From NCBI RefSeq assembly GCF_021730305.1, contig NZ_CP032674.1:2589001-2653000 (forward strand): a stretch of 64,000 nt of DNA, written 5' to 3'. Under the pieces are notes generated by a model. It was given only the letters and a program-made list of their open reading frames with translations. It made no database searches and was not told where the DNA came from. Both the position numbers and the translations under genes were made by a program. The stretch comes from Xanthobacter sp. YC-JY1. Lineage in GTDB: Bacteria > Pseudomonadota > Alphaproteobacteria > Rhizobiales > Xanthobacteraceae. This document shows positions 46,365 through 56,088 of the stretch, one piece after another (position 1 is the first letter of the stretch; every line of letters begins with the position of its first letter).

Positions 46365-46691
46365 ATGACGACCCATGCAAACGTCTGGGGCTGCGCGATT
46401 GTGCTCGCCTGCAGCTTCGGCCTCGGCCAGTCCGCGGGCGCTCAACAACTGACCGTGACGGCAGGAACTGTTCTTAATGTCTTCGCGGACCCGTCCGATT
46501 TCGTCGTGGAAATGGACAAAGCCGGCCGTTGCGGCTCGAAGTATTTCCATATCCAACGCGCCAAGGCCAATTTCAAGGAAGTCACCGCGGTGATGCTGAC
46601 GGCCTTCACCGCGGGCAAGACCTTCACGGGTTTCATCGAAGGCTGCGCCGGTGACCGGAACATCCTAAGCCACGGCGAGGTCTCGCGCTGA
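46365..46691 (+). CDS. Small secreted protein, OB-fold/AB5-B-like by eye
   Basis: Exported protein (108 aa) with a signal peptide ending SAGAQ near residue 27. The mature part is about 80 residues with two cysteines, probably bonded: KAGRCGSKYFHIQR and FIEGCAGDRN. The pattern strand-C-strand, helix NFKEVTAVMLTAFTAGKT, strand with second Cys, and RNILSHGEVSR resembles a widespread group of small secreted proteins related in outline to the B subunits of pertussis- or subtilase-type toxins. That resemblance is from memory and unproven. AGGGAG lies 10 bases before the ATG. It is the second gene of a two-gene unit with the trypsin-like protease. Confidence 0.75.
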   Translation: MTTHANVWGCAIVLACSFGLGQSAGAQQLTVTAGTVLNVFADPSDFVVEMDKAGRCGSKYFHIQRAKANFKEVTAVMLTAFTAGKTFTGFIEGCAGDRNILSHGEVSR

Positions 46692-46713
46692 CCACGGATC
46701 GCGAGACGCTTCA

Positions 46714-46734
46714 GGCCGGAGCGTGGCTCCGGCC
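46714..46734. terminator. Terminator between the protease pair and yhhQ
   Basis: GGCCGGAG (46714-46721) pairs perfectly with CTCCGGCC (46727-46734) around CGTGG. It lies between convergent genes 23 bp after the small secreted protein gene and 6 bp before the yhhQ stop, so it may serve both directions. Confidence 0.7.
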
Positions 46735-46739
46735 TTCCC

Positions 46740-47513
46740 TCACACCTTCACCCGAAACGGCGTGAAGTCCGTGCCGACGTCATAGACGTCCACCCCCTCC
46801 CGCCGCTTCATGAAGCCGACGATCTTGTAGGTGACGGGGGTGAGCACGGCTTCCCAGCCCACCTTGAGCAGGTAGTTCGAGACCATCACCGTCAGCACGA
46901 GGTGGGTGTCCCACACGCCGAGGAAGGCGAGCGGGTAGAAGATGAGGCTGTCCACGGCTTGCCCGACGATGGTGGAGCCGATGGTGCGGGTCCACAGCAT
47001 CCGGCCGCCGGTGAGCACCTTCATCCAGGCCAGCACGAAGGCGTTGGCGAACTCGCCGCACCAGAAGGCGAGGATGGAGGCGAAGAAGATGCGGGGAGTC
47101 TGGCCGAACACGCTGGTGATGGCGTCCTGCCCCGTCCAGCCCGGCGCGGGCGGGATGGCGACGACGATGGCCGTCATCAGCGCCGCATAGACGGACGCGG
47201 CAAAACCCACCCACACGATGCGCCGGGCACGGGCATAGCCGTACACCTCCGTCAGCACGTCGCCGAGCACGTAGGACAAGGGAAAAAACAGCACCGCCGA
47301 GCCGAACACGAACGGGCCGATGAGCGGCAGTTCCACCACCGACACCTTGGCGGCGCCGACGAGGTTCGAGCAGATCAGGATGACCGCGAAGGCCACCATG
47401 CAATAGTCGTAATAACGCAGGCGCTTGCCTTCGAGGGCGCGCGCCTCCACCGGCGTGATGCCGGCGCGGGTCTCGACGCCATCGACGCCGAAGGAAGTGT
47501 TGTCGGAAAGCAT
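46740..47513 (-). CDS. yhhQ: Queuosine precursor transporter (YhhQ/VUT family)
   Basis: Polytopic inner-membrane transporter (257 aa, about six helices) of the QPTR family, expected to import queuine, preQ0 or preQ1 for tRNA modification. Family motifs: CSNLVGAAKV near residue 50, FPLSYVLGDVLTEVYGYARARRIVWVGF near residue 76, and the C-terminal GSTIVGQAVDSLIFYPLAFLG and SNYLLKVGWEAVLTPVTYKIV. No queuosine genes are adjacent. The short leader upstream has no convincing preQ1 riboswitch. Confidence 0.92.
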   Translation of the reverse strand: MLSDNTSFGVDGVETRAGITPVEARALEGKRLRYYDYCMVAFAVILICSNLVGAAKVSVVELPLIGPFVFGSAVLFFPLSYVLGDVLTEVYGYARARRIVWVGFAASVYAALMTAIVVAIPPAPGWTGQDAITSVFGQTPRIFFASILAFWCGEFANAFVLAWMKVLTGGRMLWTRTIGSTIVGQAVDSLIFYPLAFLGVWDTHLVLTVMVSNYLLKVGWEAVLTPVTYKIVGFMKRREGVDVYDVGTDFTPFRVKV

Positions 47514-47599
47514 GTGGGGCAGCCTCGATGCTGCACCGCATTAAACCGCAAAGCGCCGCACAAGCCCAGCTCCAGCCTGGGAAGGCCCGCCGCGACGGC

Positions 47600-48820
47600 T
47601 CAGCGCGAGAAGGTCGCCACCAGCTCCACATGGGCGGAATAGCGGAACTGGTCCACCGGGACCACGCTTTCCAGCCTCATCCCGCCCGCGACGAGGAGCG
47701 CCGCATCCCGGGCGAAGGTGGCGGCGTTGCAGGAGACGTAGACAAGGCGCGGGAGCCGCGAGACCGCAAGCTCGCGCGCCTGTGCCTCCGCGCCCTGCCG
47801 CGGCGGATCGATCACCACGGCATCGAAGGCGGCCAGCTCAGCCGCCATCAGCGGGCGGCGGAAGAGGTCGCGCGCCTCGCCGTCCACGCCCTTCAGGCCC
47901 GGCGTGTGGCCGGCCTTGAGCAAGGCGGCGAGCGCACCCGCATGGTTTTCGGCGGCGAACACGCGGGCGGTCTCGGCCAAGCGCAGCGCGAAGGTACCGA
48001 CCCCGGCGAACAGATCCGCCACCTTACGGGCACCGGCCATGCCCGCCGCGACATGATCCGCCAGCACGCGCTCGCCCTCGGCGGTCGCCTGGAGGAAGGC
48101 AGCCGGTGGCAGGTCAACCCGGGCCCGGCCCATGGCGAGACGCGGAGGCTCGCGCTGGATGACGAGTTCACCATGGCGCGTCAGCCGGGCGAGGCGGAAG
48201 CGGTCGGCGATCACGGCAAGGTCGGTGAGAAGCGCGGGCGGCAGCGGGCCGGAGCCGCGCACGTCCATGTCCAGCCCGGTGTCGGTGGCGATGAGCTGGA
48301 GATCGAGCGGCTTCTTCAGCGGCGCCAGCGCCTCGGCCACCGCACGGGCGGCCGGGAGCGCCTGGTCGAGGCCCGGCGCCAGCACGGGACAGGCGTCAAT
48401 GGCGACCATGGCGTGGGACTTGCGCTCGGCAAAGCCGACGACGGTCCGCGCGCCATACTGACGGGCGTGGAAGATCACCCGCCGCCGCCCCGCTCCGTGG
48501 GCATCGATGGTCGGGGCCACGTCCGCCTCGATCCCCTCGCGGGCCAGCGCATCCACCACCATCTGTCGCTTCCAGGCGAGATAGGGCGCACTGTCCCAAT
48601 GCTGGAGCAGGCAGCCGCCGCACCGGCCGAAATGCGGGCATTCGGGCTCCACCCGCTCAGGGCTCGGCTCGATGATGGCATCGAGGCGGATGCGCTCGCC
48701 CTCGACCTCCCCGCGCACCAGCTCCCCGGCGAGGGTGAGGGGGGCGAACAGGGGGCCGGAGGGGCCGCGGACGATGCCATCGCCCTGCGCGCCCATGCGC
48801 TCGATGCGGAACTCGGTCAC
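47600..48820 (-). CDS. TRAM/Fe-S class 23S rRNA (uracil-C5)-methyltransferase
   Basis: SAM-dependent RNA methyltransferase of the RumA/TrmA family (406 aa). The 4Fe-4S cysteines are C62, C68 and C71 (CPHFGRCGGC) with a fourth in DACPVL. The methyltransferase core has VADLFAGVGTFALRLAE, DAVVIDPPRQG and the catalytic cysteine in VYVSCNAATFARD near the C-terminus. A short N-terminal TRAM-like segment is present. Target U747 or U1939 type cannot be separated by eye. It starts at GTG, overlapping the tlyA stop (GTGA), so both are cotranscribed. Confidence 0.92.
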   Translation of the reverse strand: MTEFRIERMGAQGDGIVRGPSGPLFAPLTLAGELVRGEVEGERIRLDAIIEPSPERVEPECPHFGRCGGCLLQHWDSAPYLAWKRQMVVDALAREGIEADVAPTIDAHGAGRRRVIFHARQYGARTVVGFAERKSHAMVAIDACPVLAPGLDQALPAARAVAEALAPLKKPLDLQLIATDTGLDMDVRGSGPLPPALLTDLAVIADRFRLARLTRHGELVIQREPPRLAMGRARVDLPPAAFLQATAEGERVLADHVAAGMAGARKVADLFAGVGTFALRLAETARVFAAENHAGALAALLKAGHTPGLKGVDGEARDLFRRPLMAAELAAFDAVVIDPPRQGAEAQARELAVSRLPRLVYVSCNAATFARDAALLVAGGMRLESVVPVDQFRYSAHVELVATFSR

Positions 48821-49536
48821 GGTCGGATCGCCCCCACGAGATATTCCTGATTGCCGTCGCCGCCGGCGATGGGCGACGGGATGCGGCCGATGAGGCGCCA
48901 GCCCAGCGCCGCAATCTCCTGCTCCACCTTGGCGCAGACCTCTTCCCGCACCGCCGCGTCGCGCACCACGCCCTTGCGGACGAAGGCGCGCCCCGCCTCG
49001 AACTGCGGCTTCACCAGCGCGACGAGCCGCGCGCCGGGCGCTGCGAGCGCGAGCGCGGCCGGCAGCACCAGCGCGAGCGGGATGAAGCTGACGTCGATGA
49101 CGATGAGATCGAAACCGCCCGGCACCACGGCGTGATCGAAGGTGCGGATGTCCGTTTCCTCGAACAGTCGGACGCGCGGATCGTCCCTGAGCCGGGCGTG
49201 GAACTGGTCGCGCCCCACATCCACCGCATGCACCCGGCGCGCGCCCCGGCGCAGCAGCACCTCGGTGAAGCCGCCGGTGGAGGAGCCCACGTCCAGCGCC
49301 TCGGCCCCTCCCGGATCGATGGCGAAGGCGTCGAGGCCCGCCGCGAGCTTGAGCGCGCCACGCGACACGTAGTCGTGGATGTCCTCCGCCTCGATACGCG
49401 CGGCGACGTCGATCTCCGCCGAGGCCTTGGCCACCACGACCCCATCCACCCTCACCAGCCCGGCGGCGAGCGCGGCCTGGGCGCGGGCGCGGCTGTCGAA
49501 CAGGCCGCGCTCGACCAGCAGACGGTCGAGCCGCAT
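48817..49536 (-). CDS. tlyA: TlyA-family rRNA (cytidine-2'-O)-methyltransferase
   Basis: S4 plus FtsJ-like methyltransferase (239 aa). The S4 RNA-binding domain is MRLDRLLVERGLFDSRARAQAALAAGLVRVDG. The SAM domain has EALDVGSSTGGFTEVLLRRGA near residue 80, VDVGRDQ and the FDLIVIDVSFIPLALVLPA segment. TlyA enzymes methylate 16S and 23S rRNA cytidines and influence capreomycin sensitivity in actinobacteria; older names call them haemolysins. I prefer the ATG that starts the S4 domain; one 19 codons upstream (49593) would add a charged leader. Coupled to the downstream rRNA methyltransferase. Confidence 0.9.
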   Translation of the reverse strand: MRLDRLLVERGLFDSRARAQAALAAGLVRVDGVVVAKASAEIDVAARIEAEDIHDYVSRGALKLAAGLDAFAIDPGGAEALDVGSSTGGFTEVLLRRGARRVHAVDVGRDQFHARLRDDPRVRLFEETDIRTFDHAVVPGGFDLIVIDVSFIPLALVLPAALALAAPGARLVALVKPQFEAGRAFVRKGVVRDAAVREEVCAKVEQEIAALGWRLIGRIPSPIAGGDGNQEYLVGAIRP

Positions 49537-49762
49537 GCGCCGGCCGGCGTCCTGTTGGCCGTCAGGGGCCGGATGGGAATGGGATTTCAACATTTTTTGC
49601 CGCAGGGCTCCCTGCCCGATGTCGCGGGCGGCCGGGGGCCGTGATATGCGATGGCTGCGGGGGACGCAAACACCAGTCGACAGTTGCGATTCGGAAACCG
49701 GAGGCGCTTTGCCGGGTTTCCGATCCTGTCGAGCATGCGGCGAGGGGCGAGGCCCGGTGGCG

Positions 49763-50332
49763 ATGGGTGGATGGTTCTACGGCCGGTGCGCGATCCTGGC
49801 GATCGTTGCGGCATGTGTGCTCGCACCAACTGCGGGCGTGGCTGCGCCCAAATCGTCCGGCAAGTCCGGCGGGAAATCCGATTCCAAGACCGACGCCAAG
49901 TCGGACCCCCGGGTCTGGATGGTCGTCAAGGTCGACGAAACTTACGTGCTGCGCTTCGGCCTGCCCCGCACTGCAGATCCAGTGTTCGCCGTCTCCTGCC
50001 AGCCGGGCGCGCAGCTGATCCAGTTCACCGCGGAAGTGGCTTCAGGCAAGGTGAAGGCCGGCGACGGCGTCGCCCTTTCCCTAGCGGCGGGCAAGCGGCG
50101 GCTGGAGCTGGCGGCGTCGGCCTTCCGGGGCTCAGCCGAGGGCAAAGTGGTGGTGGAAGCGGCGGTTGCGCTGGACGGCCGCGTTCTCGACCTCTTCTCG
50201 GACGCGGACAATCTGGTCGTGCGCCTGCCCGGCGCCACCGAGACCTATCCGCTCGCCGGAGCCAAGGCCAAGCTGCCGGACTTCCGCCGCGTCTGCCTCA
50301 CCGCCATGCCCGCGCCGGCCGACCGCAGGTAA
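49763..50332 (+). CDS. Exported protein of unknown function, paralog 1
   Basis: Exported protein (189 aa) with a signal peptide (CAILAIVAACVLAPTAGVAA), then a Lys/Ser/Gly-rich linker and a domain of about 130 residues. The core matches the next gene position by position: WMVVKVDETYVLRFGLPRTADPVFAVSC here versus WHIQDSEDTAALVYGVPDSDKAAIFFLC there, and a second cysteine closes both domains (FRRVC; FETAC). The two cysteines probably bond in the periplasm. AGGGGCGAGG lies upstream of the chosen ATG. I do not recognise the family; a beta-rich periplasmic protein is likely. Confidence 0.7.
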   Translation: MGGWFYGRCAILAIVAACVLAPTAGVAAPKSSGKSGGKSDSKTDAKSDPRVWMVVKVDETYVLRFGLPRTADPVFAVSCQPGAQLIQFTAEVASGKVKAGDGVALSLAAGKRRLELAASAFRGSAEGKVVVEAAVALDGRVLDLFSDADNLVVRLPGATETYPLAGAKAKLPDFRRVCLTAMPAPADRR

Positions 50333-50405
50333 CTTTACGGCAGGCTGGTATCTTTCCCTTTTGGATCGAGCCGGTATGATCCGCCGCCGCAAAAGGGACC
50401 CTGAC

Positions 50406-50897
50406 ATGCTCCGTTCCGTTCTCGCCGCCACCGCCGCCCTGGTTGTCGTCTCGGCCCCGGCCATCGCCGCGCCCGCGCAGGAGAAGCCGGCGGAGAAGAT
50501 GGTCTGGCACATCCAGGACAGCGAGGACACCGCAGCCCTGGTGTACGGCGTGCCCGACAGCGACAAGGCCGCGATCTTCTTCCTCTGCCAGAAGGACGGG
50601 TCCGCCATCACCGTCCAGTCCATGATCGGCTCGAAGGATCTGGCGCGCGGCGCCCAGACCGCCATCGTGCTGAGCGCCGGCAGCATGAAGAAGAGCTACC
50701 CCGGCAAGGCAGTGGCCATGGAGGAAGGCGACGCGGTGAATGTGGAGGCGCCGGCCCAGATGACGGACGTCAAGGCGCTCACCAAGGCCTCCGGCACCCT
50801 CACCATCGAAGTGAAGGGCGCCAAGCAGGCGATCTCGCTCTCCGGCATCGGCCCGGCCATCACCAAGTTCGAGACCGCCTGCAAGCCCAAGAGCTGA
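50406..50897 (+). CDS. Exported protein of unknown function, paralog 2
   Basis: Exported protein (163 aa), signal peptide ending PAIAA near residue 22. Paralog of the preceding gene with the same layout: N-terminal Trp, YGVP motif, FFLC cysteine, VEAPAQMTDVKALTKASGTL in the middle, SGIGPAITKFETAC at the end. It lacks the Lys/Ser/Gly linker of paralog 1. AAAGGGA lies 8 bases before the ATG; the gap from paralog 1 is 73 bp, so the two may be one transcript. Function unknown; both genes lie at the edge of the urease region but point the other way. Confidence 0.75.
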   Translation: MLRSVLAATAALVVVSAPAIAAPAQEKPAEKMVWHIQDSEDTAALVYGVPDSDKAAIFFLCQKDGSAITVQSMIGSKDLARGAQTAIVLSAGSMKKSYPGKAVAMEEGDAVNVEAPAQMTDVKALTKASGTLTIEVKGAKQAISLSGIGPAITKFETACKPKS

Positions 50898-50909
50898 GCA
50901 GCCCTTAAG

Positions 50910-50934
50910 AAGCCGGCGGCCTGAAGCTGCCGGC

Positions 50935-50936
<2 letters not shown>
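50910..50936. terminator. Terminator-like hairpin between paralog 2 and ureG
   Basis: AAGCCGGC (50910-50917) pairs with GCCGGCTT (50929-50936) around 11 bases, between the convergent paralog-2 gene and ureG. The stem overlaps the ureG stop codon. No long uridine tract follows on either strand. Confidence 0.55.
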
Positions 50937-51554
<618 letters not shown>

Positions 51555-51558
<4 letters not shown>

Positions 51559-52277
51559 GAGCGGAACAGCCTCGTATATTGGGTTTCGTGGCGAAAGCTG
51601 CCGAGATCGGCACGGAAGGTGGCTGTGCCGAGATCGCCCAGCGTGAGAGCGGGAATGTCCGCCGCGAGCGCCCGCACCGCCGGTGCAAGGCCGGCGACGA
51701 CACGGGTGCCCGCCGTCTGGCCCACGGGGGCGAGCCGGATGCCCGACGACACCAGCGCCTGCACCAGCGCCAGCAGGAACCCTTCGAGCGTCGGGCCGAG
51801 CGGAATGCGGTGCGCCCCCGCGGCAAGCCCCACCGCGACGGGATAGGCGACCTCACCGGAAAGGGCGCTCGCCGCCGTCTCGAGCGCGGAGGAAGGCCAA
51901 GCCACGCGGACGGCATCAAGGAAGGACCGGCCCTGCTGGCAGGTTTCCAGCCTCAGCTCGGCAGACGGCGCGAGGCAGACGGCGAGCGCATTCACCTCGC
52001 CAAGCGCAGCTCCGTCTTCCGCCATCGTCGCCCGCCAGGCATGGGCCAAGAGGATGCCGTCCGAACGGCCGAAACCGAGCCGCATCAGGTCCGACACCTG
52101 CGCCGCGAGGCTCGCCTCGTCCTTCACATCGCCGGCCTCCACCGCCCATTCCAGGGCGTGGGAGTAGGCATAGGCTCCCACCGGAAAAGACGGCGAAAGC
52201 CACGCGAAGAGCGGAAGCAGATCGGGCAGAGCAGGCGTGGCGCCCTCGCCCTGCGATGTGCCGGGCTGGTCAGCCAT
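51555..52277 (-). CDS. ureF: Urease accessory protein UreF
   Basis: Helical accessory protein (240 aa) that bridges UreD and UreG in the urease activation complex. Family motifs: [27 protein letters not shown] near residue 25 and [21 protein letters not shown] near residue 150, ending in the conserved LFRS region. The start at [12 protein letters not shown] was chosen because the open frame upstream is just the shifted His-rich tail of ureE. It overlaps ureE by 8 bp and ureG by 4 bp. Confidence 0.96.
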
Positions 52278-52980
52278 GCTTGTGGTCATGTCCGCAGCCC
52301 GGGCCGTGGACATGATCTTCGGCGGCATGGTCGTGGTCGTGCTTATGGCCGTGCTCATGGTCGTGATGGGCGTGGCCATGATGGGAATGATCGTGCGCAT
52401 GGTCGTGGCCGCATCCGCAGACGTCACCGTGGGCATGGCCATGGTCGTGATGTTCGTGACCATGATGTTCATGGCCATGGTGCTCGTGCTCATGAGGCTC
52501 GTGCCCATGGTGTTCATGCGCGTGGCCGTGCCCGCCATGGGCCTCCGCCGCCTCGTAGGCGCCCTTCTCCGGACGGAAGGGGCGGCTCACCTTCGCCACG
52601 CCGGCGCCGAGGCCGCGCACCATCTCGGTGAGCACGTGGTCGTCCACGAAGTAGACGGCGGTCTCGGTGATCTCCGCCGGCACGTGCCGGTTCCCGAGGT
52701 GCCAAGCCACTTTCATCAGCCGCAGCGGATTGGCGGTGGTGACCTCCACCAGTTCCTCGGCGGCCGCCTTGATGCGGACGAGGCGCCCGTCCTCCAGCTT
52801 CACCGCGTCGCCGTCGTCCAGAACCGTCGCCTTGTCGAGGTCGAGCAGAAACGAAAGGCCGCCGTCCGCCGTGAAGGCGAAGCGGCGGCGGTGGCGGGCA
52901 TGGTGATCGAGGGTTATCTCGTCCGCCACCTTTTCCGGGCGGACGGCGGGACGGCGGACGACGGTGGTGGCGCGGATCAT
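52270..52980 (-). CDS. ureE: Urease nickel metallochaperone UreE with an unusually long His-rich tail
   Basis: Nickel-binding chaperone (236 aa) with the UreE fold at residues 1-145 (LDHHARHRRRFAFTADGG, then NPLRLMKVAWHLGNRHVPAEI; the conserved metal-site His is in WHLGNRH). The last 90 residues are extremely His-rich, about 40 histidines mixed with Asp, Glu and Gly and including a CGCG motif. Such tails store nickel or buffer other metals. The start MIRATTVVRRP has a family-like N-terminus; an ATG/GTG 13 codons upstream is less likely. A 63-bp gap separates it from dps. Confidence 0.95.
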   Translation of the reverse strand: MIRATTVVRRPAVRPEKVADEITLDHHARHRRRFAFTADGGLSFLLDLDKATVLDDGDAVKLEDGRLVRIKAAAEELVEVTTANPLRLMKVAWHLGNRHVPAEITETAVYFVDDHVLTEMVRGLGAGVAKVSRPFRPEKGAYEAAEAHGGHGHAHEHHGHEPHEHEHHGHEHHGHEHHDHGHAHGDVCGCGHDHAHDHSHHGHAHHDHEHGHKHDHDHAAEDHVHGPGCGHDHKHG

Positions 52981-53043
52981 CGGGTTACTCCGTACAGCCA
53001 CCCGAGCACCCTGCCCCACCGCCTTCGCGGGTTCCGGCTGCGC

Positions 53044-53583
53044 TCAGGTGGCGCTGTCCTGCCGATTCTGGTTGGTCTCGAACAGGAACCACAGGCGCTT
53101 CTCGGCCTCGTCCACATATTCTTCCAGCAGGCTGGCGGTGGCAATGTCCTCCGCCTCGTCGCAGATCTCGTGGGCCTCGCGCATGGTCTTGATGGCCGCC
53201 TTGTTGTCGGCGATCAGCTCCGCGAACATGGCCTCGGGCGAAACGTAGGGCTCGTCATTCTCCTTGAGCCCGGTGAGCTTCAGGATCTCGCCGAAGGAAT
53301 GCACCGTCCGGCAGCCGATCTTGCGCACGCGCTCGGCCAGCGGGTCGATGGTGGCCTGGATGGTATCGGCCTGCTCGTCCAGCAGCAGGTGGTAGTCGCG
53401 GAAATGCTTGCCGCTGACGTGCCAGTGGAAGTTCTTGGTCTTGAGGTACAGCACGAAGCTGTCGGCCAGCACGCGGTTGATGGCGTCCGCCACCTTCTGT
53501 GCCTTGGCGCTGTCGAGATCGGTGGGCGTGGCGAGGGCGGAGGTCTTCGCCGGCTTCTTGGACAATGAACGAACGACGGCCAT
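53044..53583 (-). CDS. dps: Dps family ferritin-like DNA-binding protein
   Basis: Iron-storing, DNA-protecting dodecamer protein (179 aa). Ferroxidase residues are in TKNFHWHVSGKHFRDYHLLLDEQAD near residue 50-75. The N-terminus (AVVRSLSKKPAKTS) is Lys-rich, as in Dps proteins that bind DNA. It lies inside the urease operon between ureC and ureE in the same direction, which is unusual. GAGGAG lies 8 bases before the ATG, but in the RNA this site can pair with GTGGCTCCTC 31 nt upstream, so translation may be controlled by structure. Confidence 0.93.
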   Translation of the reverse strand: MAVVRSLSKKPAKTSALATPTDLDSAKAQKVADAINRVLADSFVLYLKTKNFHWHVSGKHFRDYHLLLDEQADTIQATIDPLAERVRKIGCRTVHSFGEILKLTGLKENDEPYVSPEAMFAELIADNKAAIKTMREAHEICDEAEDIATASLLEEYVDEAEKRLWFLFETNQNRQDSAT

Positions 53584-53587
53584 GGGT

Positions 53588-53656
53588 GTGGCTCCTCAAA
53601 CGAAGCGGGTTGCAACACCCGCTGCAACGAGGAGCCACGGCGAAGGTTCCGCCGTG
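53588..53656 (-). promoter_or_regulatory. Structured RNA leader hiding the dps ribosome-binding site
   Basis: On the minus-strand RNA: hairpin 1 uses CACGGCG/CGCCGTG (53656-53650 with 53642-53636; plus-strand arms 53636-53642 and 53650-53656). A 10-bp perfect stem then pairs 53629-53638 with 53588-53597 (GTGGCTCCTC with GAGGAGCCAC) and encloses an inner hairpin AGCGGGT/ACCCGCT (53604-53610 with 53617-53623). The GAGGAG ribosome-binding site is inside the 10-bp stem. Hairpin 1 and the 10-bp stem share three bases, so they could compete. It fills most of the 88-bp ureC-dps gap. Confidence 0.65.
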
Positions 53657-53671
53657 CACGCCGATATTCGC

Positions 53672-55384
<1,713 letters not shown>

Positions 55385-55445
55385 GAGGCGGGCCTTCCGG
55401 CAGAAACGTTCAAGCTGAAACAAAAAATGGGTCGGGACGCTGCGC

Positions 55446-56066
55446 TTACAGCTTCCCCGCCACCGCCGCGCGGAAGCCGTAGACCTCGCGCTTGCCGCCG
55501 AACGGCACCAGCGTCACGTCCCGCGTCGCGCCCGGCTCGAAGCGCACGGCCGTGCCGGGGGCGATGTCGAGGCGCATGCCGCGCGCCTTGTCCCGGTCGA
55601 AGTCGAGCGCCGGGTTGGTCTCGAAGAAGTGGTAGTGGCTGCCCACCTGGATCGGCCGGTCGCCCGTATTGGCGACGGTGAGGTGAACCCGTTCGGCCCC
55701 CTCGTTGAAATGGATGTCGCCTTCCTGCGGCAGCAATTCGCCGGGCACCGTCTCGGAAGGCGTGCCGCGGATGGGGTGGTGGACGGTGACGAGCTTGGTG
55801 CCGTCCGGAAAGGTCGCCTCCACCTGGATGTCGTGGATCATCTCGGCGATGCCCTCCATCACCTGATCTGAGGTGAGCACCTTGGCGCCGGCCTCCATCA
55901 GCTCGGCAACGGTGCGCCCATCGCGGGCGCCCTCCACCACGAAGTCGGTGATGAGCGCGACCGCCTCAGGGTGATTCAGCTTCACACCGCGGGCGAGGCG
56001 CTTGCGCGCCACCTCGGCGGCCATGGCGACCAGGAGCTTGTCCTTCTCGCGCGGCGTCAGCAGCAC
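55446..56066 (-). CDS. ureAB: Fused urease gamma-beta subunit (UreA-UreB)
   Basis: Single 206-residue protein joining the small subunits. Residues 1-100 are UreA (gamma): [20 protein letters not shown], then [28 protein letters not shown]. Residues about 105-206 are UreB (beta): [48 protein letters not shown] and [15 protein letters not shown]. Most bacteria have separate genes; fusion is known in Helicobacter and several alphaproteobacteria and actinobacteria. It assembles with UreC. 61 bp separate it from ureC and 22 bp from ureD. Confidence 0.97.
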   Translation of the reverse strand: MLLTPREKDKLLVAMAAEVARKRLARGVKLNHPEAVALITDFVVEGARDGRTVAELMEAGAKVLTSDQVMEGIAEMIHDIQVEATFPDGTKLVTVHHPIRGTPSETVPGELLPQEGDIHFNEGAERVHLTVANTGDRPIQVGSHYHFFETNPALDFDRDKARGMRLDIAPGTAVRFEPGATRDVTLVPFGGKREVYGFRAAVAGKL

Positions 56067-56088
56067 GGCATCTCTCCTCGAACGAGCA

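Noticed and set aside
44900-46760. Site-specific integration at tRNA-Glu
   Set aside because: No copy of the tRNA 3' end lies downstream and no integrase is present.
47514-47599. preQ1 riboswitch before yhhQ
   Set aside because: The leader is short, and I find no preQ1-I or preQ1-II core; the only stem (GCAGC/GCTGC) is generic.
52278-52538. N-terminal extension of UreF of 87 residues rich in Met, Thr and Ser
   Set aside because: It is the shifted frame of the ureE His tail. The UreF family starts at MADQPG, 8 bp before the ureE stop.
52237-53568. 443-codon plus-strand frame that begins as a Met/Val-rich membrane protein
   Set aside because: The hydrophobic start is the reverse complement of the His/Asp codons of ureE; the rest is antisense to ureE and dps.
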